Positions 1 to 10,899 of a stretch of 64,000 nucleotides of DNA are shown in pieces; the first letter of the stretch is position 1; every line of letters starts with the position of its first letter. The notes below the pieces were generated by a model. It had not been told where the DNA came from. It was given only the letters and a program-made list of their open reading frames with translations, and did no database searches. A program made the position numbers and the translations under genes. This stretch comes from Zonotrichia leucophrys gambelii (Eukaryota > Chordata > Aves > Passeriformes > Passerellidae): contig NC_088169.1 in the NCBI RefSeq assembly GCF_028769735.1, forward strand, positions 42,313,229-42,377,228, read 5' to 3'.

Positions 1-1224
1 CCTCCTTTTTCTTGCCCTCTTTCTAGCATCCAGAAAATGCAAAGAGGCTCTGTTAGGGAAAATTTGGGAGGCTGATAAGGAAAGGCATTTTTAGGGTCTC
101 TGTTAATTTGGCTGTGACATCAGTTTTTCCTTTCATGCACATTGTTGCTCTTCTACTTCAAAATTATCAGTGAGATTCCAGCAGTGGCTGAGCTTCCCCC
201 AGGGGAATCCAAGAGAGAATCTATGGATGAAGTCTATAAATGTTGTTTCTTCAAACAAGAAGAATGGGAAACAAAGAATGGTAAAATACTAAATTGCATG
301 TCCTTCACAAAACTGAAAGGTATATTTGTTTTGGGGAAAAAAAGGAGGAAGATCTTATTTTAAATTCGCCATTTAGAGTTCTCTATTTTTCTTCTGGGTA
401 TGGGGTCTTACACTTAGTTATGGAGAACTGCAAAGTGCTTGTTCCCAAAGCTGCTGGTGAACAAAAGTAAGTTTTTATTTGTGAAACTTGAAAGGATTTG
501 TCTAAGGACAAGACCATGGATTGCAGATTAAATTGTTGTAAGCAGAGTGAGAAACCTGTTGCAGTTGACTGTGACCTTGAGAGTGGCAATGACTTTTGGG
601 ATAGGATATAGTTGTTGATATGCTGGGCTGCAAGACAGGGATTATTTGGTAACTTCCCAACCTTCTGACCAAGGGCAAGGGGAGGCAGGAGTCTGGATTG
701 TATTTGCTATTTATTGTATTGTGTAGGTAAAACTCGATGAGTTTTCCATCATGACACTAAATATAAATAGTGGTCATAAAATCTTTAGAGCATTAGATGG
801 TAAACTAATGAAACAAATTAAAAACTAAAAATTGAAAAGTGAAATATGGATACATATTGACTTTTTACAAATATAATATCAGTGGAAATACATCCCTGTA
901 ATAATCTGCCAAAACTTTTACTGCTAGATTATGATTTACTAAAAAAATTCAAGAAGAGGAAAATAAATCTCTACCTCACATTTAAGGGAGGTGATAAGAA
1001 CTCTTCTCAGGAAAACAGAATAAGGCATGACATAGATGCCAAAACTGCTGTTTTCCTTAGGGTCCACAGTCCCTTTTTCAAATTATTATTCATATTAGAA
1101 TTCTATATGGTTCTATCCTGATGAGGCTAAACTGACACATTACAGATTCCCTGTCTGAATATCATTAAGCTCTACATACACTCCATACTATGGAATAATA
1201 ACATTGTAATTTCCTACATTCAGC
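1..1224. other. Gene-free AT-rich interval
   Basis: I see no recognisable gene, RNA or mobile element. The open frames here are short (under 80 codons), have no splice context and no recognisable motif. The base composition is ordinary for unique intergenic or intronic bird DNA. Confidence 0.6.
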
Positions 1225-1304
1225 TTTATTTTATTTTTTGTGGTTTTGTGTTTTTTCTTTTTTTTTTTGTTTGTTTATTTTTGGTTTTTGTTTTCTTTTG
1301 TTTC
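1225..1304. repeat. T-rich low-complexity tract (T interrupted by G)
   Basis: About 80 bases of almost pure T broken by single G residues, in TTTG/TTTTTG-like units. Read on the minus strand it is an A-rich tract broken by C, the same flavour as the A/C tracts at 10163, 23335, 31867 and 53876. It may be a degenerate poly(A) tail of an old minus-strand retroposed copy, but no body of such an element can be recognised next to it. A 76-codon open frame through the tract is a composition artefact. Confidence 0.75.
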
Positions 1305-1796
1305 ATGGGAGAAGGCACTTTTCTTAAAATTCATGTTGCGCTTGTGGAGAGGGAATTCAATATTTTTATTTGGCTATTCAGTTAACAATAACCAGTTAAG
1401 CTTCTCTCTGGAGATATGCAGGCAAATGACTTGTCAGTCCTTGCATGAGAAACTGCTGGATGTGGGGTAAGATTTTTCTGGAGGTGAAAATTATCAGCAT
1501 ACAAATCTGAAACTGAACAAAACAGGGAGCAATGAGGAAAACATGTCTGGGGTGGGTTGTTTACAGGGAGAAAACAAGGGCAAAAAAGATGGATTAAGGT
1601 GAGCTAAGGAACAAACATGGGAAAACAGGTGGAAGAGGGCATATGAAAGAGGCCATCTGGAAAAACTGCTGGTCAGCAAACTTGTCAGAGGCTTGATCAC
1701 TGCAGTCTGCTGTATACCCTTATTAAACTCTATTCCTCTATTACACTCTTAACCATTTTCTGGTTGAGAAGAACAGCATGGTTGTGCAGAATATTT
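1305..1796. other. Gene-free interval
   Basis: Unique sequence between the T-rich tract and the GT microsatellite. Nothing recognisable on either strand. Confidence 0.55.
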
Positions 1797-1829
1797 TGTG
1801 TGTGTGTGTGTGTGTGTGTGCGTGTGTGT
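1797..1829. repeat. GT microsatellite with one CG interruption
   Basis: A dinucleotide GT run of about 33 bases, interrupted once by C (TGTGCGTGTG). Simple repeat; likely to vary in length between individuals. Confidence 0.9.
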
Positions 1830-1985
1830 AAAATGCAGCTAGCAAGGTTCAAGCCAATATTCTTGTGAGTAGGAGACCAGCAGCAGGTAAGACCTGAGGT
1901 TTCTGCTGGACACTTGGTTTAATCTGGGTGCAGGGTCTGGACAGTCCTGAGGTCCAGGCTATGGTTCTGGGGAGTTGGTTCAAGA

Positions 1986-2008
1986 TGTGTGTGTCTGTGT
2001 GTGTGTGA
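1986..2008. repeat. Second short GT microsatellite
   Basis: About 23 bases of GT repeats with a single TC interruption, lying about 160 bases downstream of the longer GT run. The sequence between the two tracts is unique, so these look like separate tracts and not a split one. Confidence 0.8.
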
Positions 2009-2770
2009 GCAAAGGGGGCTGCATGGAGCTCCCAAATGAGCTGCCGCAGGGGCAGTCTGACAGAGATCCATTCACCCTCTTATCCCTTGTGAGCCTATCA
2101 TTTGTGCACATCACCCTTGAGCCTGGACTTCTTCAAAGTGCAGAAGGATGTACTCCTGAAGGTATCTAACTGTTCACAGTACAACCAAGACATGGAAAAC
2201 TCCATTTCAATTTCTTTTCCTGCTGTGAGCAGCCTCAAAATTTTACCTGCTGGAAAAACACCTTAACCACCTCTGCTATGCTAAAGTGCCCAATAGCTCT
2301 CCTTTTAAAGCTGTTTCTATGGAATACTTAGCTATTCTGGACAGAAAGATTGGTATTTAAGGCACATAGTCAAGAAGGGGTGAATGCAGTTTTCTGGCTT
2401 ATGCTTGAAGGGCTAATGTCTAAAGGATGATGTAATGAAATTATGTCCTAAGTTCTTTCAGGAGGGACTGGAATCCAGAATTGTCCCTGCCAGATTAATT
2501 ACCAGCTAATTAAAAGGCAAACTTTATAAATGAGTGTAAAGTATCAGATCTAGTTATTGATTATCTATGTTTTAATTACCAGAATGTACAGATTTAAGAA
2601 TTAAAATGTGGGTTTTGATATTTCTGATCAGCTATGTAGCCATGTCGGTTCATGGTAGTATCACTTACTCTTCCTTCAAAATAAAAGGAAAAAAAGAATT
2701 GTCATCAGTATGAATAAATGAAAAGGATACTTTATTATTCCTGTTGGGATTGTATCTAACTGTCTCTTAG
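2009..2770. other. Gene-free interval
   Basis: Unique AT-rich sequence. The 3' end holds a pyrimidine-rich stretch and TTAG at 2767-2770 that could act as a splice acceptor for the island that follows. Nothing else is recognisable. Confidence 0.5.
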
Positions 2771-2872
2771 GTAGAGCAGCTGAAGAAATTGCAACAGATG
2801 TATGAACAGTTATTGACACACAATTGTCATCTTTTTGCATCTGATAGAAACAAAATTAATTTTGTTGGGTGA
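2771..2872 (+). CDS. Weak terminal-exon-like island, unidentified
   Basis: Directly after an acceptor-like sequence (CTAAC branch-like motif, pyrimidines, TTAG at 2767-2770) a 34-codon frame runs to TGA at 2870-2872. It begins VEQLKKLQQMYEQLL, which has coiled-coil spacing and a charged, Q-rich composition. Two AATAAA sites follow at 3042-3047 and 3186-3191, so the arrangement resembles a last coding exon plus 3' UTR on the plus strand. Against this: the frame is short, the two other phases are stopped at once or after ten codons, AATAAA is common in AT-rich DNA, and I do not recognise the peptide. Chance is the main alternative. Confidence 0.15.
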   Translation, partial: VEQLKKLQQMYEQLLTHNCHLFASDRNKINFVG

Positions 2873-4445
2873 ACTGATGTTTTTGAGTATTTCACATACC
2901 ATATGTTTTTCTTCCTTGTATTGAAAAAAAAATGGCTATATAAAACTATTATTCTTCTATGTCTTTCTATAACTTTGAGGAATTCTAAATAGTTTATACA
3001 CTGTTATTAGATGATGTCTTATTTTTGTTCATGTATGCAAAAATAAAATGGCAAAGACTAGACAAAATGGTCATCTTTGTCTACTACTCTTATTCTTCCA
3101 CTGTCTATAGTAGCTGAATGCGAGACATGCTTCTGAAGTGGAATTTTAGCTAACATTATGTCTAAATGTTTGACATGCATCAATTAATAAAAAATAATAC
3201 ATTTCTAAAACCTTTGTCTTGTTGCTTTTTCCATATGCCAAGAGAGGTTTAAATGGTCTGTCAGAGGAAATGTTAGTAAATAAGAGAACCCCCATTGATG
3301 CCTGTATGCTACCTTCCATAGTTAATTTAAATTTGTATTAACATAGACTAGTGTGCATAATTCTTTTAAGATAGGTGGAGTTTGAACCACTGAAAAAATT
3401 CCATCTTTCTGACTCTTTCTTGATGAGCTAGGCTGAAATGGTTGAAAAGAACAAATCATAGCCTGAAATTTCCTACTACATTGAAAGGTATCCTTAGTAA
3501 AAATCTCCTGGGTATATAGTTTGCATTATCTTTATACAGTCAAAGACATTAGAACCTCAAAGATCTTTTCAACCATTCCAAAGCCCATGCAGAGTTACAA
3601 CCCTAGATATAAATTCTTAGGTATAAAATCCCTAGAGCTCTGTGCAGAAAAAATTTTAAATAGCTTTGCTATATTCTTCTGACTTTTTTTATGAAAGCTA
3701 TTTCACTGTCTGCCATACATCACTATCAGAGTATTTGTCCAGCTATGTGTGGTGTATTTTTTTTTTTTTTTGCTGCTTAATTTAACTCAACTGTTTCTAA
3801 TAAGCTGCTTCCTATACAACAGTTTGCTTATTTCTTCCTTTTTAATCCCTCGCATATATGTAGATATTTATCATATCTTTTAGTTTGTGCTTGGTCATAT
3901 TTTCCATGTTAATTTTCTTATTTTGTTTTCACAAGTGATTTCCTCAGGTCTTTTCCTGTTTTCTTTATTTCCTTTAAAAGAATTCTCTAATATTGTGGTG
4001 CCTAGAACTAATTAAACTTTTAGAGTTGGATCTCATTAATGTTGTTTTGCAGAGGTCCTTTTTGTTCCATATTTCTGACTCAGAAAACTTCCTTGATTCC
4101 CTTGATGTATCTGATTTCCTTATCCCCTTCATCACAACTGATTTATAATTTATATTTCCCATGTCAGCCCTGACACATTTTTCAAATGTCTCCTTATATT
4201 CAGAATTTACAGTGAATATAATTTCTACACTCTTTTTTATTTTCTTTCCCACTTTTAATTCTAAATTTTGTGCAGTAGAGATTTTTCCAACCTTTGGCAG
4301 AATTTATGGTACCTTTTCAAACACATAATTAATGACCTTTCCATTATCTCTTCTGGAGAATTGACGCATATTTTACTTTTATAAAAAGTTTGCTTAAAAA
4401 TACTTTTAGTTATTTCAAGAATAACTTCACCCTTTAACAGTATCT
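2873..4445. other. Gene-free interval with a T run and a possible very old CR1 scrap
   Basis: Contains two AATAAA hexamers (3042, 3186) and a 15-base T run at 3757-3771. Around 3985-4100 the wording (GTGCCTAGAACT followed by TCTCATTAATG and GCAGAGG) faintly recalls the reverse complement of a CR1 mid-3' region, but it is too diverged to claim. A 92-codon minus-strand open frame at 3974-4252 lies over the same stretch and shows no recognisable domain. Confidence 0.5.
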
Positions 4446-4812
4446 TGCATCTTATCATAGCATCTTAGCATCTTATCATAGCATGCATTGGATTGGAAAG
4501 GACCTTAAAAATAATGAAATTCCAACCCCATTTCCCCCAAGTGAAAGGGACATCTTTCACTTGACCAGGTTGCTCAGAGCCCCATCAAGCCTGGCCTTGA
4601 ACTCTCCCAGGGATGGAACATCAACCATTTCTTTGGGCAAACTGTTCCAGTGCCTCACCACCCTCACAGTAGAGAATTTTTTCCTAATATCTAATCTAAA
4701 CCTACTTTCTCTCAGTTTGAAGCCACTTCCCCTTGTCCTGACACTTCATGATCTTGCAAAAAGTTTTTCTCCACCTTTCATAATCTTTCGATTACTTAGT
4801 GTGGTGGTATCT
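4446..4812 (-). mobile_element. CR1 LINE, 3'-end fragment
   Basis: Read on the plus strand this is the reverse complement of a CR1 3' end. It opens with repeated ATCTTATCATAGC units (the degenerate octamer tail). The familiar CR1 blocks follow in order: TTGGAAAGGACC, TTCCAACCCC, CCAGGTTGCTCAGAGCCCC, GGCCTTGAACTCTCCCAGGG, CTGTTCCAGTGCCTCACCAC, TTCCTAATATCTAATCTAAA and CCCCTTGTCCTG. Similarity fades after about 4783, so the 5' limit is uncertain and the copy is strongly 5'-truncated, as is normal for CR1. The 130-codon plus-strand open frame at 4483-4875 is an antisense artefact of the repeat. Confidence 0.93.
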
Positions 4813-7800
4813 ATGACTTTAATGTCTTCTGCAAAAATCCAGTTTAAACCTATCAGACTGATGTTCTATTGGTAGTTTACTGCCTTATGGAAGGACATTG
4901 GTCATCATTCTGTTTTTTTCTTTTCTCTGAATAATTTTTTCTGCTTCATAGTGTCTGTATGGCACTAGATGTAATGCATCTTCAGTGCTGCATTATCAAT
5001 TAATTTTTAGCCATTTTTTGAGTTAAAAGGGTCCAGTGGATGACCAGCTAGATGTTCAAAATTTTGGAGATAACTTTTGCTCCAGAGATATTTTTAACAG
5101 ACTGCACAGGACCCCAACCCAAGACTCTCTTGTAGTTATCTTTTTAATGAAATGGGATTGGGGGTAAACAGTAAGGTGAAAATGGACACTATTGTTACTG
5201 TTCAGGAGAGTAAATATGAAGACTGACCTAGAAAATCAGAGAAGGACCTCATGATACTGAATGACTGAGCAATAAAATAGAATCAACTGATGATTATAAG
5301 AAAACAAAAAAAAATTCCTAATATCTTTTGGGCAATGAAGGGTTTTGAGATGATCATTGTCCCTCAAAACCAAGCTTTTCAGTTTATGCTACCATAACAT
5401 TGTCTTAGTAATCATAATAAAACCTCACACTGAATATTTGGAGAATAACTAGAGAAGGAAGAGAGCATCAAATAAAATAGGTTTATAGTTACAAATAAAT
5501 CCACAATAAAATAACATTATGGATAGTGCATTGCAGAAGTGATAAATGAAAGCTTTAAGATATGACACAAACCATAATCTAACATCACACAGTCCTGAAT
5601 CAGAAGAATTACCAGAGGATGCAACATTGGCCAGCCAAATTGTGGGTGACATGGGGGTTTCTTGAGGTCCAGTGCTTATTCCAGTACAGGAAAAGAGATG
5701 TGGAATACAAAACTAGTGGATCACATTTTATTAATTTCCTTAAGTTCCAATAATGATAATTTGTTAATTCCAAGTATAAATGGCAAATTCTTCAGTGTTG
5801 TCATCTTTTCAGAGCATAACTGGATGATCCTCAGTTTCTTTGGTAAATTCAACCTTTATTTCCTCTGAATCAAAGAAAATCATTGCCTGTGTTTCATGTG
5901 GGAAGCCACAGTTGCTGTTAAAGTCTGAAATACATACTTCCCAGGTACCAGTGCCAGGCTTTTGAATAGACATCCTACGGGTAACATCTTTCCTGCGAGT
6001 TTGTCAGTAAGATGACTTTATGCCTTTCCTTGCCATAAATAAACAATCAGCCTATGACCATCTTTGCTGGCATGAATCCATCCCAATGGAGCAGCTCTCA
6101 GGGAGGTGTCACACACAGTTGCACAGACAAAATTGATTTTTGCCTTTCATTTTATTGATTAATATGGAAATGTACTGCGGATATCTCATTGCATTTAAAA
6201 GCCTGCCACTATACAGAGAATTTTGAGATGCCTAATAGCATTTTCTCCCAGCAAGTCTCAATGCAGCAAGTGAAAACAGTGGGTTTTTTTCCCCCACTGA
6301 TAAATGTTTGAATCCCAAATGATTGCATACATCAAGGCTGTCACAAATCAATGCTGTTGGCATGACTAATCTATTTATTGTTTTGACATTCCTCTTGAAA
6401 GGAAAGAGCAATTTCTCTATGTTTGCCTAGCTGCACTAACTATAATATTGGGATGAAACAGAATTAATCAATAGAATAGGGGCAACATTGTAAAAATCCT
6501 ACACTCGAGCTTCTTAATTCTTCCAAGTTATCTGTGTCCTGATCTTTTAGATGATTGGGAGATCAAGAGTAGAACTTTTTGTCCAGTCTAGAGAAGGTGA
6601 AAGTACAATAAAAAGTTAATGTTCATCACGAGGCAATTTGTCTGATGTGCTGTAATCATCATAAATATTAATAATAATACACAATGGTGTTTTGCAGAAA
6701 ATAAAAAGTCTGTTCCCATTAAAACTTTCACAGCAGGGGAAAAAAAAAAAGCTTTTAATATAGAGGGTGAAAAATTTAAAAATTGAACATTTTCCACAGA
6801 AAGATTGCTGTCTGGCTGTACACTACTGAGGCTTCCAGGCCAGTAGCCAGGGAACCATAGTATTAATTGTCCCTTTAAAATTTTTGATTATCTAAAATAA
6901 ATATTTCCCAAAAGAAAAAATCAGGAACAAAAAATTCCTCCAAGAGTTACAGTTTCATCCAATGGGGATTTATGAATATGAATTAACTCTATTTCCCCAT
7001 AAGACTGCTGTATGCCATAAAAATGGACTACGAAATCTAGGGAGGTATAGGGATGTTTTGAGATGGACTTTCTATAACTTTGAGTTTTAACCTGTTCTTT
7101 CCATTCTAAGTGCTTAGTAGAACAGTCCTCCCTGGCTCCCTGAACACCAAATGTGAAGATGTAGTCAGCACTGGAGACCTCTGGAGAGATATTCCATGCT
7201 CCCAGTTTATTTAGGGGTTAAGTTTGCTGTGAACTTTTTCATTATGCATCCCCTCTTTGGGAGCTGCCTGGCTAAAGCAACTTTGTGCATCCCAGCCTCT
7301 GCACTGCTCTGCCCTACCCTCCTTTTCCAGCTGAGCTCCTCCTCTGCCACTGGTCTGTGCTGGAGACCAGCCTTCATGAAATTCCTAATCTTTGTGTGCA
7401 TCCACTGAACCCAGCTCCTCTTCTTACTAGAATAACAAATGCTGATGAAATTCTGCTACCACTAACCCAGCTCTAGCCCTGGGACATGAACACTGATTTT
7501 ATTGCATTTCTTCTTGGTCCTTCCAGACATAAGCAAGAACAGGGTGCAGATCCAGTAGCATGTCAAGGAAGAAATATTAGGCTCTGTCCTGTGCTGCTGT
7601 ACCCACAGTTTATTGCTGTAAAGAAATATCACTGACTTCAGATTTTCTGAATGTGACAGTGCAAACCCAAATATGTAACCTCTCAATGCTATACATTTTA
7701 AAGAAGACATTAAGTTTATTACTAATACTTGTATTTGCTGAAAATAGGACATGACCCAAGGCCTAATAAAGTCAAAAAGCATCTTTTCAACAATTTGTTT

Positions 7801-8605
7801 TGGAGAAGACTCTTCATTCCTGTTCTCATATTTTTATGAAAATATTCAGTTTTTTCCAGTTGGCTGAGGGTATGGAAGGAAACAAATATTATTCCCATTT
7901 CTGCACTGTTATCTGTGGACATTACTATACAGAAATTAGCATGTTTTGGCACGAAAGGACTAGATGGTAATGAAGTTGATGATTTTGTTCCTATTAAACA
8001 CAATAAGCCATGCCATTTTTGGCTCTGTTCAAAATATGGGTTAAAAGAAGGTAATGTTTATATGTTTGTCAAATGGAATTGGACAGTATATATGGAGCAA
8101 ATTGTTTTCTGTGGTCTCAGAAGAGAAAACAATGTGAGAAGACAGAAAAAAAGAACAGCAAACAGTCTTCTGAAAGTTGACACAGAAATGACTGCTTACT
8201 TAAAATCCTGTTTACATGTATCATATTTTTCAAGAAAAAAATAGGAAAAATGGCATCATCTGACAATGATATATGCTGCACTGTACATTGGATTCTATTT
8301 GCTCTCCAGGGAAATCTCTTCACAGACACTTAACATTGCTGATATTCAGTAGCTAAAAAAGGCCTTCAAAGTCAAGTGTGTTCTGCTTCAGTTAAAGGAA
8401 AATTTAGGATGTATTTTCTGTCCTCACCATTTCCCCCATGCTCTATACAGAAAGATAAGAACTGACAATATAAATAATGATGATTAACTTGGTACTATCA
8501 TGTCCCTCTACCAACCAGGAAGGAAAAAAAATCTTTTATAATACTTACATCAGCCTATAAACATCTTTTCACCTAAAGCCGGCAGATACCATTTATATAT
8601 CCCAG
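4813..8605. other. Gene-free interval
   Basis: Nearly 3.8 kb of unique AT-rich DNA. There is a short A run near 6740. Open frames of up to about 109 codons (7462-7782 minus; 7915-8244 plus) lack any motif or exon context I can recognise. No mobile element is evident. Confidence 0.55.
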
Positions 8606-8722
8606 CCTCAGGTGGGGTCTCTGCACTTGTGAGACCCAGCCTGGAGCTCTGCATCCAAATGTGGGGCTCCCAACATAAGGAAGGCCTGGGCCTGGTGGGG
8701 TGGGTCCAGATGAGAGCCGTGA
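8606..8722 (+). mobile_element. CR1 LINE, left part of an interrupted copy
   Basis: Reads as plus-strand CR1: GGTGGGGTCTCTGCACTTG, GAGACCCAGCCTGGAG, GTGGGGCTCCCAACATAAG, GGCCTGGGCCTGGTGG and GGTCCAGATGAGAGCCGTGA. The element resumes after the LTR at 9115 in the expected place of the CR1 sequence, so this and 9121-9517 are one CR1 copy broken by a later insertion. The 5' limit near 8606 is a truncation point estimated by eye. Confidence 0.88.
8717..8722. repeat. Target-site duplication of the 8723-9114 LTR, left copy (CCGTGA)
   Basis: Six bases directly before the LTR, matched with one difference by CTGTGA at 9115-9120. Six bases is the duplication length of class II (ERVK-like) retroviral integration. 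The C/T difference is at a CpG, so deamination after insertion is a simple explanation. Confidence 0.75.
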
Positions 8723-9114
8723 TGTCACAGACATATTTTATGAAAAATCCTTTTACTAGGATCTTTTCTGCTGAGAAACTGAAAGAAATGAAAACTCAGA
8801 AATTAAATGTAAACAATGATTATCTGCTGCTGTGGAATGCAACAGGTGCATCTTTGATTGGTCTCATGTGGTTGTTTTTAATTAATGGCCAATCACAATC
8901 CAGCTGTCTCGGACTCTCTGGACAGTCACAAGATTTTATTATCATTCCTTGCTGCCTTCTGATGAAATCCTTTCTTCTATTCTTTAATGTAGTTTTAAAA
9001 TATCATTTTCTTTTCATATAATAAAATCATAAAAAAATAAATCAGCCTTCTGAAACATGGAGTCAACATTCTTGTCTCTTCCCTCATCCTGGGACCCCTG
9101 TGAACACCACCACA
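8723..9114 (+). mobile_element. Solo LTR of a class II (ERVK-like) endogenous retrovirus, nested in CR1
   Basis: 392 bp beginning TGTCACAGACAT and ending in CA, flanked by a 6-bp duplication (CCGTGA/CTGTGA). It carries AATAAA signals at 9020-9025 and 9036-9041, placed as an LTR poly(A) signal upstream of the R/U5 part. It shares blocks in order with the minus-strand LTR at 61990-62374: start TGTCAC, core at 8807-8850, the GGCCAATCA box, AATAAATCA and GAGTCAACATTCT versus GAAGTCAACATTCT. There is no internal retroviral sequence on either side, so it is a solo LTR left by LTR-LTR recombination. The insertion is inside an older CR1. The 130-codon open frame at 8629-9021 straddles CR1 and LTR and is not a gene. 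Confidence 0.88.
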
Positions 9115-9120
9115 CTGTGA
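9115..9120. repeat. Target-site duplication of the 8723-9114 LTR, right copy (CTGTGA)
   Basis: Matches CCGTGA at 8717-8722 in five of six positions. The bases also continue the CR1 sequence (CTGTGAAG after the interrupted GAGAGCC), which fixes the insertion point inside the CR1. Confidence 0.75.
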
Positions 9121-9517
9121 AGCTGAGGTTCATCTCTTCTTTTCTCTAAGAGAAAGTTTTCTCTTTTCTCTTTTCTCTAAGTTGGACCTTAGAGCAGCTT
9201 TCCAGTACCTAAAGGGGCCTGCAAGAAAGCCGGAGACGAAATGTTCACAAGGGGATGTCATGACTGGACAAGGGGTTATGGCTTTGAACTGAACAAGTGT
9301 TGGTTTAGAATAGAAATTAGGAAGGAATTTTTCCTATTAGGAAACAAGGGTAGTGAGGCACTGGAACATGTTTGTCAGAGGAGCTGTGGATGTTCCATTC
9401 CTGGAAGTGTTCAAGAGCAGGTTGGATGGGGCCCTGAGCACCCTGGTTAGGTGGGAGGTGGAGCTAAGTGGTCTTTAAGGTCTCTTCCAAAACAAACCAT
9501 TCTATTATTCTATTATA
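9121..9517 (+). mobile_element. CR1 LINE, right (3') part of the interrupted copy
   Basis: CR1 resumes after the LTR and runs to its own 3' end. Blocks in order: GGACCTTAGAGCAGC, TTCCAGTACCTAAAGGGGCC, GACAAGGGGTTATGGC, TAGAAATTAGGAAGGAATTT, AGTGAGGCACTGGAACATG, GGAAGTGTTCAAGAGCAGG, GGTCTCTTCC and the tail CCATTCTATTATTCTATT. Near 9135-9181 the CR1 has acquired a TTTTCTC-rich expansion. The tail octamer marks a complete 3' terminus. The 69-codon frame at 9241-9450 is repeat sequence, not a gene. Confidence 0.93.
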
Positions 9518-9654
9518 TTTTCTTTTGGAAAAGCAAGTTAGACAACTTCCCATTTCAAAAGTGAGTTGCACAAATGGAGCTAGAACAAACCTGTCCTTTT
9601 GGTGATATTTACTCAAACCATGGAATAGAAATATTTACTTTGATTATTTCAAAC

Positions 9655-9676
9655 ATTTCTCTCTCTCTCTCTCTAT
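9655..9676. repeat. CT microsatellite
   Basis: A short (CT)n run of about 20 bases just before TATGG. Simple repeat. Confidence 0.8.
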
Positions 9677-10162
9677 GGAAACGTAATAGACAATAAATTC
9701 AACTTACCCCTTGCCCTAACTTTATTGCTCAACTTTTTTTATCTGTTTATTTTTTCTGCAAATATTTGTGTGCTCAATATTTGTTTACACAAACATCTGT
9801 AGAGGAGTTCCCATTAATGAACAAATTATTGTGTCTGTGGTTCAGATGAGTTTGTTCAGCCTTGTCACATGTCCAAGACCACAGTTTCTTGACAGAAGTG
9901 AGACAGAAAAATTTTACTAAAAACATCAGTAACTTAGATGTAAAAAAGACAATATATGAAAAGACAGCCCTTTTTTGTTTGATAAGAATGAATCTCATTA
10001 ATTTAAAATGGAAAAGGGTCTGGCAAAGAAAGAATATGAAACATTTCCATATCTCTACTATGCCTCTTACTACAAAGCTTTTCCTTCCTTTATTTGTGTT
10101 GGAAGGCTGGAATATCTAATCAAGGACTGGAAATACATTTGTTGTGAGCTAAGTGGCCAGTC
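9677..10162. other. Gene-free interval
   Basis: Unique AT-rich sequence leading into the A/C tract. Open frames on both strands are under 120 codons, run into low-complexity sequence and have no recognisable motif. Confidence 0.5.
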
Positions 10163-10280
10163 ACAAAAAACCCCCCAAAAAAACAAAAACAACAACAACA
10201 AAAAAAACCCAACCAACCAACCAAACAAACAACCAAACAAAAAAAACCCCACAAAAACCCACAAAAAAAAAAAAAAAAAA
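10163..10280. repeat. A-rich tract with AAC/CCAA units
   Basis: About 118 bases made of A runs separated by C: AAAAC, AAC, CCAA and AAAC units, ending in an 18-base A run. The ending in a pure A run could mark a retroposed copy's tail, but I find no recognisable element body or flanking duplication. Frames reading through it (for example one rich in N, K, P and Q) are composition artefacts. Confidence 0.85.
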
Positions 10281-10899
10281 GCCCTGCCAGATGCCTATAA
10301 CTCGTACTTGTGGTTTCCTTTTAGTGTAAATGGTTCAGTAGAACTGCAAATTCTCTTCTGTTAATAAAAGCTGTTCTTTGAAATGTGGATAAAGATTGCA
10401 GTCACAATGTGATCCTGTACTTCTGGATAGCTGCCTGAAGGAACAACGAGGAACACAGGAGTGTTCTTGTGTCTCCTCAGGCACTTTCTCCCATGCATAT
10501 TTATCCTGGATGCATGAAACAGTCTGGATATCTACATTGTGTAGTAAAAAAGAAGACTTGGATATGCATGGAGGAGGATAACTTCCAAGAGAGTTCGAAA
10601 ATGAGAAAGCAGTGTCAGAAGACAAGCCAACTGTGCTGCTCAGCTCAGGATACAGGCATAAAACCCATTTAAGTAAACTGAAAAAAGGGTTTACTCTCTT
10701 CTACACCACTGAGGACAAAACTTTATCCTGCTCTGTGCCAGCCCTGGTGCCCATGGAGTAGAGAGGCAGATTCACGGAGGGACGGACGTGGTTGGAAACA
10801 ATCTCAGGTTAATTTTCATCATGATGTGATCTGCTGCAGAGCAGACAAAAAGGTGATGGAAATGGGAAGAAGCTTGCCTTAAAAAAGGCAGCTTGCATT
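10281..10899. other. Gene-free interval
   Basis: Unique sequence with an AATAAA near 10364. Short open frames on both strands at 10335-10672 overlap one another and none is convincing. Confidence 0.5.

Noticed and set aside
3985..4100. Phrase resembling an old CR1 middle segment on the minus strand
   Set aside because: Too few matching blocks to separate it from chance; needs a profile search.
3974..4252. 92-codon lysine/serine-rich minus-strand frame
   Set aside because: No domain, no splice context, typical of AT-rich DNA.
4483..4875. 130-codon plus-strand open frame
   Set aside because: It is the antisense of a CR1 3' end; the residues follow the repeat.
8629..9021. 130-codon open frame
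   Set aside because: It crosses the CR1/LTR junction and is made wholly of repeat sequence.
10008..10364. 118-codon frame rich in N, K, P
   Set aside because: Runs through the A/C low-complexity tract.
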